Positions 9,712 to 18,942 of a stretch of DNA of 64,000 nucleotides are shown here, piece by piece (the stretch's first letter is position 1; each line of letters opens with the position of its first letter). The translations under genes were made by a program, and so were the position numbers. Source of the DNA: a virus; the IMG/VR virus record IMGVR_UViG_3300042453_001967, positions 1 to 64,000 of that record; one strand, written 5' to 3'. The notes below the pieces were generated by a model. The model was not told the origin of the DNA. It did not search any database and saw only the letters and a list, made by a program, of their open reading frames with translations.

Positions 9712-11465
9712 TTAAAACTTTCTATATTTTTAATTAAATCTTGTTTGTTTCTGTATATGTTCTCATTTCTTAAATAGAAATCAATATCACTTTTTACATA
9801 ATGAATACCATTAATAAATGAAAAATTTGTACCTAAACCGTCCGAGTCAATAAACCCATGGTCATATAAATCTCTCCATTTCCACAACCCATCGTTTTGA
9901 AAATATTTTGCGTTTTGTGGTAATCCGTATATTTGATTAGTCGTTGATGTTTCGATATATGGTGAAAGTTGTCTTAATTTAACCCTATGATGTGGTTGAT
10001 AAAACAAACCAAATTTGTTTGTTGCAGATGCACCAGAAAAGGTGACAGTTGACCCTGTTTGACCATAATCAAAAACAAAAAGAGGGTTTGAGAATCTATG
10101 GTATGCTTCACTAATAATCCTTTCCTTTAGTTCGGAAACATTATATTCAACAAAGGCACCATGTAATATAGTGTTAATGGGAACATCAGTACCACCGGTA
10201 AAATTGTATGTTACCGAATTTATTGTTTTAGTAAATGCAGTTGTTGGAATTGAAGTTTCAATAGTTGTTGAGCCGTCAAAATGTTGGTCAACCCATGTGT
10301 CATGGAAATTAAATTTCCATCCAACTTTTGGTGGATAATCAAAATACCCATTTCTATTTGATAATAATGTTGTTACATAAATTTCAGTTGGTAAATATTT
10401 TAAATTATTTGTTAAACCTGTTAAAATAAATGGTTCTTTAAAATCGTAAATTAAAGACTCCATCATATTTCTTTCCACCAAATAATCACTAATACCTTCA
10501 CTATTTTCTAATAATAATTTTTTTTCATTTTCCCAAATGGATGATTCAAAACCCGCTTTATCCAAAATATAATCACCTCTTTCTGTAAGTGTTTTATGTT
10601 TGTGAACATAATATGTGGACGTTGTTCCAGTTAAATTATCTCTATCAATACACCTCTTACCAAACACAACAGTTGACAATGTTGTACCCGAAGGTAATTC
10701 AGATTTTGAAATGTCTAAAACAAATTTTTCGGACCTAAAAATAGAATCTCCAACAGAAATAACAGAAAATGTCCTACCACTCACACTAACTGAACTATTT
10801 AAAGTCCCCCCACTAATTGTTATATATTCACCAGCCAATATTCCGTGTTCAACGGGACTTGTCAATTTATATGTTCTACCATTATCTTCAACTCTAAACG
10901 GTATTCCGTCTCCTGAAACAAAATTAAACACAGTATTACCACTTAAAGTATATTTCATCGGATAAGTTGTATCATGGTCATAAACATAAGACAAATGAAT
11001 ATTCCAATTATGATATGGTGCCATTATACTCGATATTGAAACGTGACTTGACTCCCCACTGTAAGATATTGATGGGGTATATGTGGTTATTGAAGAAAGT
11101 GTTTGTACTGAATTAGATTGTCTTAACACATCTTTTCTAAGAAAAGCAAATTCGTTGTATGGTATAAATCCATCAAAATTATTGTCTCCACCATCACCAA
11201 CCAAATACAAATTCTTTAAAAGTGGTTCATAGTCGGTGTCACCACTATACAAATTTCTGAAAACCATTTTTAGTTTTCCGTGTATTTTGTAAGAACTACT
11301 TTCGTTTCTTTCTTTATTAAATAATTCAACATTATTTAATATGACGTTTCTATCCCCTTCTCTTAAAAGGTTTTGTGTTTCATCCAATCCAATTCTAATA
11401 TTTTGGTCAACATTTGTTGAACCAAAAAATTTTTTAGATGGTAATATTATTTTTTTCTTATCCAT
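9705..11465 (-). CDS. Putative tail structural protein, unknown family
   Basis: The protein has 586 residues and starts MDKKKIILPSKKFFGSTNVD. It has many GTT/SGT/TSGTT segments typical of beta-rich phage fibre or baseplate proteins, and an aromatic-rich C-terminal third (LPQNAKYFQNDGLWKWRDLY). No catalytic motif is visible. Start and stop overlap those of its neighbours, indicating a single operon with the other baseplate genes. Its size and place next to the 1534-residue protein suggest a peripheral baseplate or fibre-anchoring role; this is inference. Confidence 0.55.
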   Translation of the reverse strand: MDKKKIILPSKKFFGSTNVDQNIRIGLDETQNLLREGDRNVILNNVELFNKERNESSSYKIHGKLKMVFRNLYSGDTDYEPLLKNLYLVGDGGDNNFDGFIPYNEFAFLRKDVLRQSNSVQTLSSITTYTPSISYSGESSHVSISSIMAPYHNWNIHLSYVYDHDTTYPMKYTLSGNTVFNFVSGDGIPFRVEDNGRTYKLTSPVEHGILAGEYITISGGTLNSSVSVSGRTFSVISVGDSIFRSEKFVLDISKSELPSGTTLSTVVFGKRCIDRDNLTGTTSTYYVHKHKTLTERGDYILDKAGFESSIWENEKKLLLENSEGISDYLVERNMMESLIYDFKEPFILTGLTNNLKYLPTEIYVTTLLSNRNGYFDYPPKVGWKFNFHDTWVDQHFDGSTTIETSIPTTAFTKTINSVTYNFTGGTDVPINTILHGAFVEYNVSELKERIISEAYHRFSNPLFVFDYGQTGSTVTFSGASATNKFGLFYQPHHRVKLRQLSPYIETSTTNQIYGLPQNAKYFQNDGLWKWRDLYDHGFIDSDGLGTNFSFINGIHYVKSDIDFYLRNENIYRNKQDLIKNIESFKC

Positions 11466-14400
11466 TATTCAGATGTTGGAAACGCTCCTTTAGGTCCAAA
11501 TAGTTGAACAAACTTATCTACCGCGGTTTTACCTGGTCTAATTCCAAAATAAAATAAAAATGGTGTGGATAATATTTGTAAATTACCCGTATAATTTTTT
11601 AATGTTGGTTTTAATATGTAATCAATATTGGTGTTCCACGATTGAGAATCCCATACACCAATACTACCTTTTCTAACCCATAAAGTACCCGCTAATGGAG
11701 TTTGAGTTGTTCCCGAAGTAATATGTAACACAGTAAACCCTTCTTCTTGATTATCGTATTGTAAATGAACATCAGTTGTGTCCTCAACATCAAATGAACC
11801 ATCGTTTACATCTGCACCAACTATATTAAAGGTGTTACCGGAATAATCCTTTGTCATTGGAAACAAAACATAATTGTATGTTGTGTCACCCGTAAACGTA
11901 TAACTAAATGTCATTCCCTGTAGTCTATGTGTCCTTATGGTGTTGTAATCCCACGATTGATTATAACCTTCCCCAAAACCTTGTCCTTGTTTGTCCCAAT
12001 AAAAAAACGGAACAATCTGTGATGATTCAGTCAACCTACCAGGTTCATTTAAACAAACCCTCACTCTATAACCATCATCATCCAAAACAAAATTTATTGG
12101 TATAGGTCCATTTGATGTTCCGGCTTGTGAACTAAATAATTGAGGATATGTGTCAGGGTCTAAAATTAATGGACTATATTGTCCGTAATATCTATTTTGT
12201 AAATCAAATTCTTCAACACCAACTTCGTTGTTTATTGATATTAATTGTAAAACGTCTCCATTTAATATTTCTTTTGTTGTATTAAATGGGAGATACGAAT
12301 TAAATCCATTATTTTGAAAAAAATCTCTATATTCAAATGTGTTATTAGTATCTAATCTATAGTTAATGTAAAGCCCGAAAATTTCCTTAAAGTTTTGAAA
12401 AGATGTTGGTCCAATACTTCGAACAACCGAACAATTAGGGTCTAAAGATGGGTCGACACATATTTCTTTTATAAATTCATCTCTTGGTCCCAAATCCATA
12501 ATTGTTGTTGGGTGTCTTAGTGTACTGAATGTTGTTCCGTTACTTACTGTAGATTGAAAAGACGAACCATCCCACTTAGTGGACCTATAATAAAACCTTT
12601 TAACGGGTTCGCCAGATGTTTTTTCACTTACCTTATAATACAATAAATCCTCACAATAATTTGTTCCTCTAACGTTCAAATCTAATGTTTCCTCATTATC
12701 CCATCTAACCCTTGCTTTAAAGGCAAACAGATAAAGAGAACCACCTAACCAATTTTCAATAAATGAATAATTTACAACACCTTCACAAAAAACTTTATTG
12801 ATTAGTTTTCTTCTAGCATATTCTCTAATTAATTTAAAATTGTATTCCCAATTATTTATAGACGCAGCCGGTATTATTGTATAAGTCCCTTTTCTAAATT
12901 CAGAAAAACCACTTCTAGTACTACACGTCGAACAAGGATTGCTATTCGTATTATATGATATTTGTCCAACAGGTAACAGACTTGTACACGATGTTCCGTT
13001 TTGAACCGTGACTAAAGCTGTATTGTTATAATCATCATTAATATTTGAGGCACAATACGTTTGTTTAACAATCGTTTCGTCATATATTGTGTTCTGTGTA
13101 TCGCAACCTAAAGACAAATCACCGGTAGAACCTGTTAAAGATTGTTGAGTTAGTTTAAGAGAAGAATCATATATTTCATAAGTGAACCCTGTCCATTGAA
13201 AATCACTTAAAGAAGAATTACCAACACTATCACCACTTATTGAACTATAACAACAAGAATTGGTTACTGACGATGGTCCAGAACAACCTATAGAATAATT
13301 CATACAACTTGATGTTGAAATATAAGATGTTAAATTACCATAAGACTCAATATCAGATATATCAACACGCAATACATACCACTTATTGTTTACCGGTGTT
13401 GGTATATCATAAACACCATAGGAACATTCACCTAATGTCGCATCACCAATAGATATTCTTACATTAGATAATGCAGTGTTACCGGAGGGTATTGAATAAT
13501 AAAAGGCAACCATATAGGATAATCCTCTAGTTATCGTTCCCGCACTTTTTGTTACTGCATTTGACCAATCAATTGATAATGTCATAGTACTAGGGTCGTC
13601 TAATATTGTTTCAATATTTCCGCCACATGTTCTTATACTAGAGTGATAATATAAAACGTAATCATATACTGTTGTACAAATACCATCAGTAAACGTAATA
13701 CTTGATGAAGTATTTTGTGAAGAAGTTGGGTCGGTACAATCACACGTTCCGTTTGGGGTTTGTCCAGACGCACAAGCCGGTTGAGAAAAAGGTGTTACAT
13801 ATAAGTCACTAATGGACCATCGACCTTCAAAACAACTATTTGTTGGACACGGGGATGGATAATCATATTGTGGGGGTATTCCATTATTACCTAATCGATA
13901 CACTAACCAACCAAAATTATTATTATCATATCCCCTATAACCGGATTGAGTAGTGGGTGAACCACAAGAAAATTGGTCAATTGTTAACTGTGAATATGTG
14001 TTTACCTCTAAACTATTTAATCTATTAAGTTCATATGCATTTGCACTTCCATGTGGTAAATAACTTTTTAAAACAATATAATACGTTTTACCACTAATTG
14101 GTAAATTACTCGCACTATATATTAGGTCCAATGATTCACCAGTCGAATTACCGTTACAAGTTATTCCCGTAAAATTATAAGTGGGTAACGTTGAGCCACT
14201 TGAAGACATAATGAACTCGTCAATTGTATTATCGGGGTCACATATTGGTGAATATGGAGAACCATTAATATTTAAAGTATCTCTAACCGCAACCCCTTCC
14301 CCGACTTTACAATATAGTTCATCAGGTCTTTGAGTTGGAATAAGTATCTGTTCACTTGAAAAATCTTCACAAGTTTCACACTCAGGATAAACAACAATTG

Positions 14401-16069
14401 ATAAATTAACAGTACCAAATCGTTGTAATGGTTCAATAACTAATGAATCAAAAACTTCAAAAGGTCTCCAGTCAATAATGGTTGAACCAAACGCCCTAAT
14501 ATATATTCTAATACTATAAAGAAATTGAAACGGAATTATTAATACTTGTATTGCGCCAATAAATGCTCCGTATATTATTCTTTCAAATATACTAATTACA
14601 GTTGCTAACAATATTGGAAAACTAAATCGTCTCCATCCATAATTAATTGGTGGTGTCACTATACTTGATTCACAGTCTTCTTCCTCTTTTGGTGATATGT
14701 CTTTTATACCAACATAATTGTCTTTACCACCTTTAAAATGACTCCCCATATACGAACTTACCGTATATACTTTATTATATGTAAACCTAAAAAAATAATC
14801 TTCAGGATAATAACTACCGTATGTTTGATTAAAAATCACAGAGTTTGTTGTAGAACCAGTTGGATAATCGTTCCAATCTAAAGAAAAAGCGTAAGAACCA
14901 TCAACGTCAGAATCATATTCTCGTATATTTGGTAACAAATAACTACCAGTAAATCTAACTCTACCTAGTGTATTGTTTTTACCTGAAATTCTAAATCTAT
15001 AACACGCTGATGTTGGTATACCTTTATTTGGGTCATTTGTAATTTCTGTTTCACCAAATTCGTTTGTGTACTGATATTCCATGTTCATGGGTAACGGAAT
15101 CACAAACGAACCGTCTTCGTCTATATCTTCTTCTATTTGATACGTCTCTAATATTGGTCTACCCAATGAATCTTTTAAAGAAGTAAATCTTATCATTTCA
15201 ATCTCCGCAGCAAAAGTTGTTAAATCACACTTTCTACCCATAGCACTTCTTGGTCGACAATTTTTGTTTAACGTGTTTTTACCTTGGTCAGAATATATTG
15301 AACCCAATAAATATGCTTTGGGTTCCACTTTTACCCCTTGACTTGATAAATCAAAATCTGTTCTTGTTATTCCAATTTCACATAAATCTTCATTTCCCCA
15401 AAAAGGAAAAACTTCAATTGTTTGATTAAAAGATACTATTTGAGGTAATGAATCTAAATCATCAGATGATTTATATGAATATGTATTTTTAAAACTATCA
15501 ACACCTCTACCTTGTCTTATAAAATCATCGGGTCTCAATGAAAAACAACCAATATCAGATAAATCAACATCAACATGTATGATTTGTGTACCAACAGGTA
15601 CACCCCATATCATAAAATCACCAGCATCATTTGTTTTTACGGTATACTTATAATATTTTTCATAAACTTCTAAAATCTCTTCTCTTGTTAAAATATCTAA
15701 TTGGTCAGGAAAAGTTCCTGTTGGTTCGTGTCCACCGTGTTGTTTTCTACTTGGAAGTAAGTTGTATCGATAACCGTTTTCATTTCTATCGGTTACAGAT
15801 GTATATGGGTACAATGAGGATATTACCGGGTCGTTCACATCATCATCTAAAATGGGTATAAAAATAGAAACTCTAGCATTTGGTACACCAAAACCATTGT
15901 TTACGAATATTCTACCACATACAACCCCATAATCAGAACACATGGAAGTATATGCTTCTGTCTGTGTAAATTTTAAAGACAATATCTCTAAAAGGTCGAA
16001 ATCATTTTTTAATTCAACGACAACCTTTTGGTCTCTCCCAATGTTTGTAGAAATTCTATGTTTTTGCAT
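11465..16069 (-). CDS. Giant baseplate-associated protein with CarboxypepD-reg-like domain, hydrophobic segment and Cys-rich module
   Basis: The protein has 1534 residues. Near residues 45-175 the pattern VCGRIFVNNGFGVPNARVSI, later followed by TNDAGDFMIWGVPVGTQIIH, matches a carboxypeptidase-regulatory-like beta-sandwich. Residues about 481-520 are strongly hydrophobic (FPILLATVISIF, then GAFIGAIQVLIIPFQFL), unusual in a soluble tail protein. Residues about 836-950 are a Cys-rich module also found in the 743-residue repeat protein at 58623-60854 (shared NKWYVLRVDISDIESYGN versus [18 protein letters not shown]). A late motif precedes the ATG. It is the first gene after the gp6-like wedge gene, so a baseplate-periphery or fibre-attachment role is likely. 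The hydrophobic segment might contact the host envelope; that is speculation. Confidence 0.65.
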   Translation of the reverse strand: MQKHRISTNIGRDQKVVVELKNDFDLLEILSLKFTQTEAYTSMCSDYGVVCGRIFVNNGFGVPNARVSIFIPILDDDVNDPVISSLYPYTSVTDRNENGYRYNLLPSRKQHGGHEPTGTFPDQLDILTREEILEVYEKYYKYTVKTNDAGDFMIWGVPVGTQIIHVDVDLSDIGCFSLRPDDFIRQGRGVDSFKNTYSYKSSDDLDSLPQIVSFNQTIEVFPFWGNEDLCEIGITRTDFDLSSQGVKVEPKAYLLGSIYSDQGKNTLNKNCRPRSAMGRKCDLTTFAAEIEMIRFTSLKDSLGRPILETYQIEEDIDEDGSFVIPLPMNMEYQYTNEFGETEITNDPNKGIPTSACYRFRISGKNNTLGRVRFTGSYLLPNIREYDSDVDGSYAFSLDWNDYPTGSTTNSVIFNQTYGSYYPEDYFFRFTYNKVYTVSSYMGSHFKGGKDNYVGIKDISPKEEEDCESSIVTPPINYGWRRFSFPILLATVISIFERIIYGAFIGAIQVLIIPFQFLYSIRIYIRAFGSTIIDWRPFEVFDSLVIEPLQRFGTVNLSIVVYPECETCEDFSSEQILIPTQRPDELYCKVGEGVAVRDTLNINGSPYSPICDPDNTIDEFIMSSSGSTLPTYNFTGITCNGNSTGESLDLIYSASNLPISGKTYYIVLKSYLPHGSANAYELNRLNSLEVNTYSQLTIDQFSCGSPTTQSGYRGYDNNNFGWLVYRLGNNGIPPQYDYPSPCPTNSCFEGRWSISDLYVTPFSQPACASGQTPNGTCDCTDPTSSQNTSSSITFTDGICTTVYDYVLYYHSSIRTCGGNIETILDDPSTMTLSIDWSNAVTKSAGTITRGLSYMVAFYYSIPSGNTALSNVRISIGDATLGECSYGVYDIPTPVNNKWYVLRVDISDIESYGNLTSYISTSSCMNYSIGCSGPSSVTNSCCYSSISGDSVGNSSLSDFQWTGFTYEIYDSSLKLTQQSLTGSTGDLSLGCDTQNTIYDETIVKQTYCASNINDDYNNTALVTVQNGTSCTSLLPVGQISYNTNSNPCSTCSTRSGFSEFRKGTYTIIPAASINNWEYNFKLIREYARRKLINKVFCEGVVNYSFIENWLGGSLYLFAFKARVRWDNEETLDLNVRGTNYCEDLLYYKVSEKTSGEPVKRFYYRSTKWDGSSFQSTVSNGTTFSTLRHPTTIMDLGPRDEFIKEICVDPSLDPNCSVVRSIGPTSFQNFKEIFGLYINYRLDTNNTFEYRDFFQNNGFNSYLPFNTTKEILNGDVLQLISINNEVGVEEFDLQNRYYGQYSPLILDPDTYPQLFSSQAGTSNGPIPINFVLDDDGYRVRVCLNEPGRLTESSQIVPFFYWDKQGQGFGEGYNQSWDYNTIRTHRLQGMTFSYTFTGDTTYNYVLFPMTKDYSGNTFNIVGADVNDGSFDVEDTTDVHLQYDNQEEGFTVLHITSGTTQTPLAGTLWVRKGSIGVWDSQSWNTNIDYILKPTLKNYTGNLQILSTPFLFYFGIRPGKTAVDKFVQLFGPKGAFPTSE

Positions 16070-16074
16070 TTCTA

Positions 16075-16082
16075 TATAAATA
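16075..16082 (-). promoter_or_regulatory. Late-promoter-like motif TATTTATA
   Basis: The motif reads TATTTATA in the gene direction and ends 5 nt before the ATG of the 1534-residue protein gene at 16069. Confidence 0.45.
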
Positions 16083-16118
16083 GAAAATAAACAATTTTCT
16101 AATTAAAATAAATCCAAT

Positions 16119-17951
16119 TTAAAATGTGGTTGTTCCTAATGTTTTAACTCTGACTTTAATATCTTTTTCAGGAAATCTAATTTGATATATTTGATTTGAT
16201 TTCATGTAAATTGTCATGTCTGATTGTGCAATTTCTTTTGTGGATTCATTAACATAAGATTGGGCAACTTCTGATGATGAATATTCTCCACCAATGTTAT
16301 TAAAAACTCTAACATCAACAGCATTTACTACACCCGTAACATCACCAATCATTCTATATAAATCACCAACTAAAAGAGGGTCACCCATTTTTCTTTTATC
16401 TATTGAAAAATATTCAACAACATCTTGAATCACCGTTCTAACTATTTCTGTTTGATTACCGTTTTTGTCTATTACAACATCTAACTCTAATGAAAAATCA
16501 ACAACTTCCCCACTTTCGATTTCTAAAAAATCATTTACCATTCTATATTCTGACAAATAATTTATAATATTATTCTTTAAGGTCGTTGAAACAGTATCAA
16601 TCAAATTACCATTTTCATCATACGATAGTAATTTGATTTTTATTTTATTATCTTCTTCCATTACATTAACTTTTGCAGGTGCACCATATAATGCTGGCAT
16701 TGTTTCAATCATTGATTTATAATCATTTAATGTAACCGCTCTGTTTTGTGCTGCAAAATTATAAGATATCATGTTTCTAATTTCTTCAATTGTCGGTTGG
16801 TCCGCACCACCAATCGCTGGTGTTACGTTTGTTACCGTCAATGAATTTTGAACTTGAGTGTTTATATTTGAATTTGGTCCGTTAATAACAAAATCGATAT
16901 CATCGGTACTTGTAATAATATTAATTCCTAAATTACTATCTCTACCACCCCCAATTCTATATTTTACAAATAAAGTCGTATTCGACTTAGGTAAAGCGCC
17001 TAAAGACGTGTTATTTAGATATACCCCCAAATTAACTTTTAAATTACCCGTATTATAATCATCCAAATTATCCATTGGATTTACATTACCCGAACCAAAC
17101 GTTATTGAGAAATAATTCTCGGGGGTGTATTCTGTTATAAATTTATTTGAAACCGATAGATATGCACCAGAAATAAAGTTATCCGAATCTGATGATGATG
17201 TTGGGTCAGGTATAAAAACTTTATCTTGCATTAAAGTTTTTACTTCGTACCATTTATTTGTCGAAGATAAAAATTCTGAATCAGTGGGGTTACTAGCAAA
17301 AGATGTGCCTTCTTTGTGTATAATTGAAGAAACACCCAAAATGTTTTGTTCAGGTAAAAATATTTTTAAAAATGGTTTTTGGTCTAATTCAGTTATTACT
17401 CGTCTATATATTCTTGTAACACCATTGATAACGGCTTCTCTTTTTACAATAGAATACGATATTAGTCTATTGTTTCCATCAAAATTTGGTATTTTTAACC
17501 TATTTGGTTCCCCTCTACTATTAAATGGATTTGAAAAATCAATATCATCTACCGTTTCAAAAACTTGACCACCACCTGAAACTTGCGCACCTGTTTTGAT
17601 TGTACCCAAATATCTCGTATCTTCTTTGTCTCCTCTTACCGGTACTTGTATTGTAAAATCACACAAAGCAACAGATGGTCTATTTCCCGGTATTTTTAAT
17701 CCATAAGTTTTAGCAATATGATACAAAGATTGTCTTTGTTGTGCAAAATCTAAAATTGTTTCTTGCCAAACCCTATCAATGTGAAAATGTAAATTGTCAG
17801 CAACCGCAGCATTTAAATCCAACAGTACTGAAAAAATAGATGCGTCGTTTGTATTTTTAATTAAATCGGGATAATATTCTCTAGTTAAATTAACTAATTC
17901 TTGTCTTAGACCGGCAAAATCTCTAACAGCGTATGATATTTTTTTACTCAT
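16119..17951 (-). CDS. Baseplate wedge protein, T4 gp6/baseplate J-like
   Basis: The protein has 610 residues. The N-terminus (YAVRDFAGLRQELVNLTREY, then DLNAAVADNLHFHIDRVWQE, then AQQRQSLYHIAKTYGLKIP) is the classic start of gp6/Baseplate_J wedge proteins. The C-terminal half has the expected core with TIEEIRNMISYNFAAQNRAV followed by TLNDYKSMI. In T4, gp6 dimers form the inner baseplate ring around the hub and drive the hexagon-to-star change. The gene lies directly downstream of the gp25-like gene (1 bp gap), the same pairing as T4 25-6. The length is close to T4 gp6. The assignment is solid at family level. Confidence 0.88.
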   Translation of the reverse strand: MSKKISYAVRDFAGLRQELVNLTREYYPDLIKNTNDASIFSVLLDLNAAVADNLHFHIDRVWQETILDFAQQRQSLYHIAKTYGLKIPGNRPSVALCDFTIQVPVRGDKEDTRYLGTIKTGAQVSGGGQVFETVDDIDFSNPFNSRGEPNRLKIPNFDGNNRLISYSIVKREAVINGVTRIYRRVITELDQKPFLKIFLPEQNILGVSSIIHKEGTSFASNPTDSEFLSSTNKWYEVKTLMQDKVFIPDPTSSSDSDNFISGAYLSVSNKFITEYTPENYFSITFGSGNVNPMDNLDDYNTGNLKVNLGVYLNNTSLGALPKSNTTLFVKYRIGGGRDSNLGINIITSTDDIDFVINGPNSNINTQVQNSLTVTNVTPAIGGADQPTIEEIRNMISYNFAAQNRAVTLNDYKSMIETMPALYGAPAKVNVMEEDNKIKIKLLSYDENGNLIDTVSTTLKNNIINYLSEYRMVNDFLEIESGEVVDFSLELDVVIDKNGNQTEIVRTVIQDVVEYFSIDKRKMGDPLLVGDLYRMIGDVTGVVNAVDVRVFNNIGGEYSSSEVAQSYVNESTKEIAQSDMTIYMKSNQIYQIRFPEKDIKVRVKTLGTTTF

Positions 17952-17952
17952 A

Positions 17953-18405
17953 TTAAATGTTTATAATTATAAAATCAGAAGAAACAAATGGTTCATTATT
18001 AATATCATAATCTACCCTAACTTTAGCCGTGTATGGTTTAGTTGAATAGTCTGAAACTCTAAATAATCTCGAGTCTTCATCTTCTTGTGGACTAGCGGGT
18101 TCTTCTTCGTCTTGGTCTGCGGCAGTTACTCTTATGGATTTTATTTCTAAATTAGGAATGAATGTTCTTACCGATGTTCTTATTTCATCTTCTATTTGTC
18201 CCCACGTAACCGCATCGTTTGGTTCAAAAATAAATTCAAATAACCTAGTACCAAAATCAGGTAAATAATATCTACTACCTTTTCTTGTTAACAAAAGGTG
18301 TATCAAATTTGCACGAATTTCTCTTTCAGGTGTTTCTGTCATTATTAAAAAATCACCTTTAAGACTTTGTCTAAATGGAAAATCTATACCATATGTTCCC
18401 GCCAT
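17953..18405 (-). CDS. Baseplate wedge protein, gp25/GPW family
   Basis: The protein has 150 residues. The stretch EREIRANLIHLLLTRKGSRY, then YLPDFGTRLFEFIFEP, matches the GPW/gp25 family, whose members begin wedge and sheath assembly (gp25, P2 gpW, T6SS TssE). An acidic insertion (ADQDEEEPASPQEDED) lies in the C-terminal half and is not typical of the family core. It is followed immediately by the gp6-like gene, and a late motif sits 3 nt before the ATG, which would give a nearly leaderless message. Confidence 0.88.
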   Translation of the reverse strand: MAGTYGIDFPFRQSLKGDFLIMTETPEREIRANLIHLLLTRKGSRYYLPDFGTRLFEFIFEPNDAVTWGQIEDEIRTSVRTFIPNLEIKSIRVTAADQDEEEPASPQEDEDSRLFRVSDYSTKPYTAKVRVDYDINNEPFVSSDFIIINI

Positions 18406-18408
18406 GTT

Positions 18409-18416
18409 TATAAATA
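18409..18416 (-). promoter_or_regulatory. Late-promoter-like motif TATTTATA
   Basis: The motif reads TATTTATA and ends only 3 nt before the gp25-like ATG at 18405. Confidence 0.5.
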
Positions 18417-18438
18417 TAGTAAAACAATAAATCTAAGT

Positions 18439-18807
18439 TTACATTTTCATTAATATGTTCATTAGTGTTTTTATTTTATTCCTTTCTTCCATTATATCAA
18501 CATTTTTGTGAATAAATTTTGAACCTAAATCTGTTTTTAATGAAGGTTTATAAACAGCATCGGGATGTAAACTTTTCATCTTTTTTATCAACATTGAACC
18601 AAAACCTTCCCTTCTTCTATTCGGTCTAACTATAATATCACTAACTGTTATTTCATTATTGTAAACCGTGTATGCAACATAACCTATAATAGTTTCAGAT
18701 TCAAATCCAATTGGGTTTTCGTCATCATCTTCGTAAATACCCAGTTCGTAGTTATCTTGTCCATCATAATGGTCAACGTGTTCGTGGTTAAAAATAATCT
18801 TTTTCAT
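18439..18807 (-). CDS. GNAT-family N-acetyltransferase
   Basis: The protein has 122 residues. The central run IGYVAYTVYNNEITVSDIIV, then RPNRRREGFGSMLIKKM, contains the acetyl-CoA pyrophosphate loop of GNAT enzymes (R/Q-x-x-G-x-G/A, here RREGFG). The substrate is unknown: phage GNATs may modify host proteins, small molecules or antibiotics. It sits between the NrdA terminator and the baseplate genes and has its own late-type motif 4 nt before the ATG. The N-terminus is short for the family, so this is a minimal domain. Confidence 0.72.
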   Translation of the reverse strand: MKKIIFNHEHVDHYDGQDNYELGIYEDDDENPIGFESETIIGYVAYTVYNNEITVSDIIVRPNRRREGFGSMLIKKMKSLHPDAVYKPSLKTDLGSKFIHKNVDIMEERNKIKTLMNILMKM

Positions 18808-18811
18808 ATAT

Positions 18812-18819
18812 TATAAATA
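18812..18819 (-). promoter_or_regulatory. Late-promoter-like motif TATTTATA
   Basis: The motif reads TATTTATA and ends 4 nt before the acetyltransferase ATG. It lies just downstream of the NrdA terminator, so it may restart transcription. Confidence 0.45.
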
Positions 18820-18820
18820 T

Positions 18821-18850
18821 AAAAAAATCCCATCGAGTATTCGATGGGAT
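18821..18850 (-). terminator. Rho-independent terminator after nrdA
   Basis: A perfect 10-bp stem (18827-18836 with 18841-18850) closes a 4-nt loop. In the minus direction it is followed by a run of seven T. It lies about 90 nt past the NrdA stop and before the acetyltransferase gene. Confidence 0.88.
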
Positions 18851-18855
18851 TGTAT

Positions 18856-18914
18856 ATCGTTTAGTTTTCACCCCCTGTATGACCAAACGATTAGATGTTC
18901 AAGGTTAACCTTGA
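18856..18914 (-). other. Structured nrdA 3' untranslated segment with 16-bp palindrome
   Basis: Bases 18899-18914 are the perfect palindrome TCAAGGTTAACCTTGA. ATCGTTT at 18856-18862 can pair with AAACGAT at 18885-18891, enclosing a C-rich loop. Together with the terminator this makes a strongly folded 3' end. It might be an mRNA-stabilising element, a processing site or a protein site; it is not a tRNA. Confidence 0.5.
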
Positions 18915-18942
18915 CTATTAAGGGAGTCACCCAAAATTGTTG

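Noticed and set aside
18856-18914. tRNA-like gene after nrdA
   Set aside because: The stems do not form a cloverleaf with a T arm and no anticodon stem-loop of 5+7+5 is present.
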